Shown piece by piece: positions 6,641-11,451 of a DNA stretch of 11,451 nt. How positions within the stretch are numbered: position 1 is the stretch's first letter; each line of letters opens with the position of its first letter. The notes beneath the pieces were generated by a model. The model ran no database searches, was not told the DNA's origin, and was given only the letters and a program-made list of their open reading frames with translations. The stretch is taken from NCBI GenBank assembly GCA_003516955.1, contig DPBN01000222.1, positions 1-11,451 of the forward strand, given 5' to 3'. The translations under genes and the position numbers were made by a program. Source of the DNA: Armatimonadota bacterium (GTDB lineage Bacteria; Armatimonadota; Fimbriimonadia; Fimbriimonadales; Fimbriimonadaceae).

Positions 6641-7669
6641 ATGGACCTGGAATTGCTCGCGCGGATCGTCAACACTCCCGGCATCTCCGGCTTCGAGGGT
6701 GCCGTCCAAGAGCTCGTCGCACAGGAAATGAGGGGCGTGTGCGACGAGGTCCGGCGCGACCGCCTGGGCAACGTGATCGGCCTCAAACGGGCCTGCCGAG
6801 CGGGCGACAGGCCGATCCGCGTCGCGCTCGCCGCCCATGTGGACGAGATCGGCGCGATCGTCAAGGGGGTGGATGCCGACGGCTACATCCGCTTCCAGCG
6901 CGTGGGCGGCCTCTACCCGCAGACGCTCCAGTCCCAGATGGTGATCGTGCATGGGCGCCAGCCGCTCAAGGGGGTCATCGCCCCGGACTTCAACCTGCGC
7001 GAGGGCGACAAGATCCCGTCGCCCGACGACCTGCTCATCGACGTCGGACTGCCCAAGGAGCGGGTGGAGGAGCTCGTTCAGCTCGGCGATCCCATCACCT
7101 TCGCCCAGGAGCTGGTGCAGCTCAACGAGAAGGTGGTCATGGGCCGCAACTTCGACGACCGGATCGGGACGTTCTGCATGCTCGAGGCCATGAAGCGCGT
7201 GGCGGAAGCCCCCGTGGACGCCTACTTCGTCAGCACCGTCCAGGAGGAGGTGGGCGTCCGGGGCATGCCGACTGCGGCCTTCGCCATCGAGCCGGACCTC
7301 GGGCTGGCGATCGACGGCAGCCTGGTGCGCGCCGCCCACGTCAAGCCCCACAGCGTCACCTGCGACATGGGCAAGGGAGTGGGGATCTACGTGATGGACA
7401 ACCTGACCATCGGCGATCCTAGGCTGGTGCGGTTCCTGTGCGAGCTCTGCGAACGGGAGGGCATCCCCTTCCAGCGCAACATCGGCGGCGGCACGGACGC
7501 CTCGGCCATGCAGCGCTCGCGGATTGGCACCATCGCCACCACCATTGGCGCGCCGGTCCGCTACATGCACTCCACCGTGCAGCTCTGCCATCTCGACGAC
7601 ATGGAGGCGACCATCCGCCTCCTCGCCGCCTTCTTGGGACACGCCCCGGAGCTGGCCAGCCTCCTATGA
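6641..7669 (+). CDS. M42 family metallo-aminopeptidase
   Basis: 342-residue cytoplasmic co-catalytic metallopeptidase of the M42 (deblocking/glutamyl aminopeptidase, TET-type) family, which removes N-terminal residues from short peptides. All expected metal and catalytic residues are visible: H66 and D68 (AAHVDE), D172 (NFDDRIG), the Glu pair E202-E203 (VQEEVG), D225 (AIDGS) and H310 (YMHST). The insert at about 105-160 matches the PDZ-like dimerisation domain of the family (VIVHGRQPLKGVIAPDF, IDVGLPKERVEEL). GGGTDAS at 282-288 is also typical. Length fits the family. The ATG at 6641 was chosen for its AAGGAG site; the upstream open frame is low-complexity. Its stop overlaps the next start (ATGA), implying coupled expression. 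Members normally form dodecamers; nothing in the sequence argues otherwise. Confidence 0.94.
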   Translation: MDLELLARIVNTPGISGFEGAVQELVAQEMRGVCDEVRRDRLGNVIGLKRACRAGDRPIRVALAAHVDEIGAIVKGVDADGYIRFQRVGGLYPQTLQSQMVIVHGRQPLKGVIAPDFNLREGDKIPSPDDLLIDVGLPKERVEELVQLGDPITFAQELVQLNEKVVMGRNFDDRIGTFCMLEAMKRVAEAPVDAYFVSTVQEEVGVRGMPTAAFAIEPDLGLAIDGSLVRAAHVKPHSVTCDMGKGVGIYVMDNLTIGDPRLVRFLCELCEREGIPFQRNIGGGTDASAMQRSRIGTIATTIGAPVRYMHSTVQLCHLDDMEATIRLLAAFLGHAPELASLL

Positions 7670-8841
7670 AGATCACTTCGGTTGCGGCTACGGCGGTCCG
7701 GCTGGACATCCCTTATCCCCTGTATCCAGGAGAGGGCGCGGGCACGAAGATCGAATGGGGCATGCGCAGCCGCTCCACCCCGCTGCGGCCCACGCCGATG
7801 CTGGAATACGTCCTCGTGCGGATCGACACCGACGAGGGGGTGACGGGCTGGGGCGAGGCGCAGGCGGACATCGGCTTCTTTGGAGAGACCGTCGAGCAGG
7901 TGCGGGCGGCGATCGCCGACTATCTGGGGCCACAGCTGATCGGCAAGGACCCGCTGGACCGCGAGCATCTCGGCCGCGTCATCGGCTACCGCGGCAACGG
8001 CTGCGCCAAGTCGGGGATCGACATGGCGCTGCACGATCTGGCCGGGAAAGCCATGGGCATGCCGGTGAGCGTGATCCTGGGAGGCCGGCGGCGCACGCGG
8101 GTGCCTGTGGCCATCGAGGTCGCAGGCGGCAAGCCGGAGGCCATGGCCGAGGCCTGCGCGGTCCTGATGCGACAAGGCGTGCGGGCGTTCAAGCCCAAGG
8201 TGGGCGGGTACCCCGAGGCCGACGCCGAGCGCATGCGGGCCATCCGGGAGGCGGTCGGACCTGAAGCCTCCCTGCGCGCGGACGCGAACCAAGGCTTCAG
8301 CCCGAAGGAGGCGGTGCGGTTCTGCCGCCTTTGCGAGCGGTACGGGGTCGGGCTGGAGCTGCTCGAGCAGCCCGTGGCCGCACACGACCTGCCCGGGATG
8401 GCGTTCGTGCGGCGGTCGGTCGACACGCTCATCGAGGCCGACGAGAGCTGCTTCACCCCGCAGGATGCGCTAGCCGTCATCCGGCACGAGGCCGCCGACG
8501 TCCTCAACATCAAGCTTGGCAAGGCGGGCGGGTTCACGCAGGCCAAGAAGATCGCGGCGCTGGCCGAGGCGGCGGGGCTGAAGTGCGTCCTCGGCACGGC
8601 TTTCGGCCTGGGGCTGGAGATCGCCGCCAAGGCGCACCTCTTCGCGGCAACGGAGATCGTGACCGACGCGGTCGAGTTCACCGAGCTATCGTTGCATGGC
8701 ACCCTGCTCAGGCCGCCGTGGGACGCGCGGTTCGGCCTCCCGCTGGAGGACGGTTGTCTGCCCGTCCCCGACGGGCCGGGGTTGGGAGTAGAGCTGGACC
8801 AGGCCAAGATGCTCGAGGCGGTGGTGCAGGGCACGCCGTGA
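7666..8841 (+). CDS. Enolase-superfamily enzyme, muconate-lactonizing (MLE) subgroup; possible epimerase/racemase
   Basis: 391-residue TIM-barrel enzyme of the mandelate racemase/muconate lactonizing family. The MLE-subgroup set is complete with near-family spacing: K176-P-K178, metal ligands D206 (DANQGF), E234 (LLEQPV) and D259 (EADES), and second catalytic Lys K283 (NIKLGKAGG). This Lys/Lys geometry gives 1,1-proton transfer (epimerases, racemases), cycloisomerisation or syn-dehydration, and excludes the His/Asp mandelate racemase type. The DxD motif used by many dipeptide epimerases to grip the peptide ammonium is not seen; the corresponding C-terminal region reads FTELSLHG. The substrate is therefore open. 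The ATG lies inside the M42 stop (ATGA) with no good ribosome site of its own, so translation probably depends on the aminopeptidase. That pairing hints at a peptide- or amino-acid-derived substrate (inference). Confidence 0.92.
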   Translation: MKITSVAATAVRLDIPYPLYPGEGAGTKIEWGMRSRSTPLRPTPMLEYVLVRIDTDEGVTGWGEAQADIGFFGETVEQVRAAIADYLGPQLIGKDPLDREHLGRVIGYRGNGCAKSGIDMALHDLAGKAMGMPVSVILGGRRRTRVPVAIEVAGGKPEAMAEACAVLMRQGVRAFKPKVGGYPEADAERMRAIREAVGPEASLRADANQGFSPKEAVRFCRLCERYGVGLELLEQPVAAHDLPGMAFVRRSVDTLIEADESCFTPQDALAVIRHEAADVLNIKLGKAGGFTQAKKIAALAEAAGLKCVLGTAFGLGLEIAAKAHLFAATEIVTDAVEFTELSLHGTLLRPPWDARFGLPLEDGCLPVPDGPGLGVELDQAKMLEAVVQGTP

Positions 8842-8843
8842 AC

Positions 8844-8858
8844 GGCCGCGGATCGGCC
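8844..8858 (+). terminator. Weak GC hairpin just after the MLE-type gene
   Basis: GGCCG (8844-8848), loop CGGAT, CGGCC (8854-8858): a 5-base-pair stem two bases after the TGA. No U-tract follows. It may be a minor terminator or simply chance in GC-rich DNA. Confidence 0.25.
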
Positions 8859-8904
8859 AGCCAGGTGCCGGAGGCTCGGGGCGGCTCCAGGCCTATACGG
8901 GGGC

Positions 8905-9118
8905 TGATCCTTGGCGGCCGCAAATGCGCCAATCGGGAGGATCGAAGGGCGCCCCCCGCTGCGCAGGGTCCGGCGCGCCCGCTCCTCTCGCCGGCGGCGG
9001 AGGCCAGTGGCTGGGCGGCAAGGCTCTTGGGGCCCAGCGGCGCGAGACGAGCGGGGGCTGCGCCGTCCACGCGGGACTCGGTTCCGGCGTCCAAGGGGTG
9101 CAACGCCTGACCCGAGTC
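8905..9118 (+). other. Intergenic block of nested inverted repeats; candidate structured leader RNA
   Basis: The 351 bases between 8842 and 9192 hold no convincing gene: open frames there are Arg/Gly/Pro-rich and lack domains. They do hold clustered complementary segments. (a) GATCC-TTGGCG (8906-8916) with CGCCAA (8927-8932) and GGATC (8939-8943), with a 6-base bulge. (b) A closing helix GGCGC-CCCCCGCT (8948-8960) with AGCGGGGG (9050-9057) and GCGCC (9060-9064), enclosing two hairpins. (c) CCGGCG (8970-8975)/CGCCGG (8989-8994). (d) GCTGGGC (9010-9016)/GCCCAGC (9032-9038), with inner CAAG/CTTG (9019-9022, 9026-9029) around a GCT loop. (e) GACTCGG (9075-9081)/CCGAGTC (9112-9118), with inner GGCGT/ACGCC (9086-9090, 9103-9107). 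It matches no RNA family I know. High G+C makes chance helices common, so this is a candidate only. Confidence 0.35.
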
Positions 9119-9157
9119 AACAGGAGAAAGCGTCCCCCAGAGGCAGGAAGCCAGCCG

Positions 9158-9186
9158 TTCCAGTCGAAAGAAGCGACTGGGAGAGG
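9158..9186 (+). promoter_or_regulatory. Hairpin overlapping the Shine-Dalgarno of the second M60 gene
   Basis: CCAGTCG (9160-9166), loop AAAGAAG, CGACTGG (9174-9180) is a perfect 7-base-pair stem. A U-G and a U-A pair (9159/9181, 9158/9182) extend it to nine. The 3' strand includes the first four bases of the purine-rich ribosome site GGGAGAGG (9179-9186), which ends 6 bases before the ATG at 9193. Folding would partly hide the site, so translation may be controlled here; that consequence is inference. Confidence 0.45.
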
Positions 9187-9192
9187 CGCTGC

Positions 9193-11235
9193 ATGAAGAT
9201 CTTGGACCCGGCGGCAATCTTGGCGGTGGTGACGATCGGTTTCCTGGGCAGCTCTGGCAACGGTCTCCCATGGCGTGACCTGAGGCCAGCACCCTCCTCA
9301 TCCCGCTCCGACGAGGCAAGCCGGGATGCGACCGCCCAGCTGGCATCGGCGCTGGATCGGCTCCAGGCCCATCTCGACGGCGCCGCCCCACTGCAGGGCG
9401 TCGAACTCGTGAGGATCAGGGAGGTGTTCGCGAGCGATGGGAGGCAGCTCGCAGCCAGCGCGGACATGCTGCGCCGGGCCTTGCGGGTCGTCGAAAGCTA
9501 CGAGGCCAAGGAGGGGCCTCTGTTCCTCAACCCGAAGACTTGGAACGGTTTCCCCCGCAGGCCGACCCCCGGCATCGAGCTGGATCAGGCGCTGTTCGAG
9601 CTGCAACAGGCGCTGCTGGACCACGCCTACACGCCCGAGAACCTCGTCAAGTACCGCTCCGTGCTGGAGGGTGCCGCATTCAAGACGTCGGCTTACTTCC
9701 CTGGGTCCGTCCGGGCCGCGCCCGATCCGTCCAAGAGCTATCGAGTCAGGATCAACGCGTCCCAGCCGACGCCTTGGGGCAGTCCGGTCATGTTCGATGA
9801 GGATCCGGCGCGCCGTCCCACCGGTTGCTACCTCGCGCCAGGTTCCTTCGCCAGGGTGACGGTGCCGCCCGCGCTCGTTGCGAAGGGCTTCGCGGTCCGC
9901 GTTGGGGCGCATTCGTGGGACCTCAGCGAAAAGACGACCATCAAGCGGCTGGACCGGGTGTCGCTCGTGTTCCCCATCGAGGCCCGAACCACCCTCATCG
10001 CCAACCCTCTGGGCGGTGGCGTCTACATCGAGGTTCCTCCCAAGGCGAACGCGGGCATCGTCCAGGTGGCCATCCAGAACGTCGTTCCTGCGCCCTTCTT
10101 CTCCGCCAGATCCTTCGACAAGACCTCCCTGAAGCAGTGGCGGGAAATCGAGCGGCGAAATCCCGGCCCCTGGGCCGATTTCGAGTCGGACAGGTTCATG
10201 ATGCAGGTGCCGACCTCGTGGGTCTTCCGCTACGACGACCCGGCCCGGCTCCTGAAGGACTGGGACAAGGCGCTCGATATCGTGTCCACGCTCTTCGGTC
10301 GCCCGAAGGTGCGCCCCAAATCGGTCCTGTATCTTCAGGTGGACGTGGTGCTGCGCGGCGACGCCTTCTACCCCGGGTACCCGCAGTCGAACTTCAACTA
10401 CGACCCGCACAAACCCGAGGACGGCCACAGCGACCACTGGCTGCTGAAGGGCCCGCAGACGGACGGCGCCACGGTCTTCCACGAACTGGGCCATGCCCAG
10501 CTCTTCACGAAGTTCCGCGGGGAGGTCGAAGCCGTCGTCAACCTGCCCTACGTGGCAGTCCTGAACAAGGGGTTCGGAGTCCCTCTGGACGAAGCGTTCG
10601 GAAGGTCCTTCCACAACCCCAACATCTCGCTGGACCAGGCCGCCATCATGTGGATGGTCACCCAGAACTTCCGCGACGGCAAGCCGATGGACATTTCGGA
10701 CAGCGAGCGGAACGAGGTTCGCTACCAGCACCGCGGGTACGCCAAGTACGTCGAGATCGCCAAGCTCTTCGGCTGGAAGACGCTCGAGAGGTTCTGGAGG
10801 ACCTACCAACTGGACTATCTCAAGGGCGTGCAGCCGGAAGACCGGAACGCCGATCCCACCGATGCCCGCATCCTCCGCCTTTCGGAGGCGGTTGGTTGCG
10901 ACCTGACCCCGCTGATCCACTTCTGGGGCGTGCAGCCCGAGAACCCAGCCGAGCTGCGCGCCGCCATCGCCCAGCGCGGACTCCGACCGTCGGCGAAGAT
11001 CTACGACCGTCTCGCGCACTACAGGACGCTCATCCCGATGAGCCGAGAGGAGTTCGCGCGCCACGCCGCCGTCATCTACCCGGGCGGCGTCCGTCCGGGC
11101 CTGAACCCGAACTTCGGCGAAGGCTGGTACTACGTCTGGATGCAGAAGTACGACCGCTCGCACGGCGAAGCCGCCAGGGCGGCGCTGCAGAGGATCCTCG
11201 ACATCTACTTCCCATATGGCCGCCCAAGACGGTGA
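9193..11235 (+). CDS. Divergent M60-like zinc metallopeptidase, probably exported
   Basis: 680-residue gluzincin related to the 3332-5521 peptidase but clearly diverged. A weak signal-like segment (MKILDPAAILAVVTIGFLG) is followed by a mainly helical region of about 40-165 with no recognised domain, replacing the amidotransferase-like domain of the other enzyme. Shared parts then follow in the same order: a beta-sandwich (GCYLAPGS at 211-218, LIANPLGGGVYIEVP at 268-282), the linker KTSLKQWRE (310-318) against KTSLQEWRE, and the zinc motif H430-E431-L-G-H434 with third ligand E446 in EVEAVVN. The HSGYP motif of the first enzyme is YPGYP here. A C-terminal extension after LIHFWG (about 575-580) adds roughly 100 residues. 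The ATG at 9193 is supported by GGGAGAGG 6 bases upstream. Substrate unknown; glycoprotein cleavage is inferred from the family. Confidence 0.88.
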   Translation: MKILDPAAILAVVTIGFLGSSGNGLPWRDLRPAPSSSRSDEASRDATAQLASALDRLQAHLDGAAPLQGVELVRIREVFASDGRQLAASADMLRRALRVVESYEAKEGPLFLNPKTWNGFPRRPTPGIELDQALFELQQALLDHAYTPENLVKYRSVLEGAAFKTSAYFPGSVRAAPDPSKSYRVRINASQPTPWGSPVMFDEDPARRPTGCYLAPGSFARVTVPPALVAKGFAVRVGAHSWDLSEKTTIKRLDRVSLVFPIEARTTLIANPLGGGVYIEVPPKANAGIVQVAIQNVVPAPFFSARSFDKTSLKQWREIERRNPGPWADFESDRFMMQVPTSWVFRYDDPARLLKDWDKALDIVSTLFGRPKVRPKSVLYLQVDVVLRGDAFYPGYPQSNFNYDPHKPEDGHSDHWLLKGPQTDGATVFHELGHAQLFTKFRGEVEAVVNLPYVAVLNKGFGVPLDEAFGRSFHNPNISLDQAAIMWMVTQNFRDGKPMDISDSERNEVRYQHRGYAKYVEIAKLFGWKTLERFWRTYQLDYLKGVQPEDRNADPTDARILRLSEAVGCDLTPLIHFWGVQPENPAELRAAIAQRGLRPSAKIYDRLAHYRTLIPMSREEFARHAAVIYPGGVRPGLNPNFGEGWYYVWMQKYDRSHGEAARAALQRILDIYFPYGRPRR

Positions 11236-11247
11236 TCCAGGAATCCT

Positions 11248-11264
11248 GCCTCGGAGGCCGAGGC
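11248..11264 (+). terminator. GC hairpin after the second M60 gene, candidate terminator
   Basis: GCCTCGG (11248-11254), loop AGG, CCGAGGC (11258-11264): a perfect 7-base-pair stem starting 12 bases after the stop. The following bases are CCCGTTGGG, not a T-run, so it would be an atypical intrinsic terminator. The rest of the gap up to 11343 shows only a 10-base palindrome TCCTGCAGGA (11311-11320). Confidence 0.4.
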
Positions 11265-11343
11265 CCCGTTGGGCGAGGGCTTTGCGGAGGATGCCTTGCC
11301 CGGCAGAAGCTCCTGCAGGAAAGCCAGAGAGGCGGAGAGAAGT

Positions 11344-11451
11344 GTGACGTCAGCTATGTTCAAGGGAACGAACCGAGGCATTCCGTCGTGGACGGTCGCC
11401 GCCGCTTTGGCGCTGCCGCTCGCGGCTCTGGGCCCGGGCGCCTTGTCGCGC
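11344..11451 (+). CDS. N terminus of a probable exported protein (cut by window edge)
   Basis: An open frame runs to the right edge of the window (36 codons visible). It begins MTSAMFKGTNRG followed by a hydrophobic core WTVAAALALPLAALG, a typical signal peptide with Lys and Arg before the core. The GTG at 11344 is preferred because GGAGAGA (11334-11340) places GGAG 6 bases ahead. The in-frame ATG at 11356 is the alternative and keeps the whole signal peptide, but is 18 bases from that site. It lies 108 bases after the second M60 gene on the same strand. Function cannot be judged from this fragment. Confidence 0.6.
   Translation, partial: MTSAMFKGTNRGIPSWTVAAALALPLAALGPGALSR

Noticed and set aside
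8990..9060. Cobalamin-riboswitch-like GCCACTGG on the minus strand
   Set aside because: The B12-box and the GGTG...TCC segment are absent, and the element would face into the end of the MLE-type gene.
8911..9192. N-terminal extension of the second M60 gene
   Set aside because: The 94 added residues are Arg/Pro/Gly-rich without a domain; the ATG at 9193 has a good ribosome site and yields a signal-like start.
9140..9192. Cyclic-di-GMP or SRP-RNA-like match in the leader (GAAAG loop, GCAGGAAGCC)
   Set aside because: Only fragments of the conserved cores are present and the required helix order is missing.
9298..11163. Long antisense open frame (621 codons) opposite the second M60 gene
   Set aside because: Rich in His, Arg, Val and Gly with no domain logic; it is the usual reverse-frame shadow of a GC-rich gene, whereas the plus frame has a complete zinc motif and ribosome site.
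9141..11330. Similar GCAGGAA(A)GCCAG segments near 9143 and 11315 before two starts
   Set aside because: About 12 bases of purine-rich similarity near ribosome sites is expected by chance, and the flanks do not match.

Overview
This is a GC-rich (roughly two-thirds G+C by eye), gene-dense bacterial window with short intergenic gaps, GTG starts and 4-base stop/start overlaps. The gene content is Gfo/Idh/MocA oxidoreductase, CBM9-like proteins, M60 peptidases and an M42 peptidase. That mix is typical of polymer-degrading Armatimonadota, Planctomycetota, Acidobacteriota or Verrucomicrobiota; the phylum is inference and cannot be settled here. There are no mobile elements, CRISPR arrays, tRNAs or rRNAs that I can recognise.

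Layout. (1) 31-1176, minus strand: a Gfo/Idh/MocA-type sugar oxidoreductase, transcribed leftward. (2) 1177-1251: a 75-base divergent region holding a 54-base imperfect dyad that places two mirror-image extended -10-like elements back to back. (3) 1252-6531, plus strand: two tandem CBM9-like paralogs (the second with a signal-like N terminus), a TCAF-like M60 metallopeptidase, and an ornithine cyclodeaminase/mu-crystallin family enzyme. The first three genes are joined by GTGA overlaps. (4) 6531-6640: two small GC hairpins followed by a promoter-like sequence, a probable transcript boundary. (5) 6641-8841: an M42 aminopeptidase overlapping (ATGA) an enolase-superfamily enzyme of the muconate-lactonizing subgroup. 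(6) 8842-9192: 351 bases without a convincing gene but rich in nested inverted repeats, ending in a hairpin that covers the Shine-Dalgarno of the next gene. (7) 9193-11235: a second, divergent M60 peptidase with a different N-terminal region. (8) 11344 to the right edge: the start of a probable exported protein.

Working idea (inference). M60 enzymes with known activity cleave glycosylated proteins. With exported carbohydrate-binding-like partners, an aminopeptidase, an epimerase-like enolase-superfamily enzyme, an imino/amino-acid-type reductase and a sugar oxidoreductase, the window reads as a possible glycoprotein or glycopeptide utilisation locus. Outside the cell, glycoprotein would be bound and cut; inside, the peptide and sugar parts would be processed. 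No transporter or glycoside hydrolase is visible here, so the idea depends on the flanking sequence.
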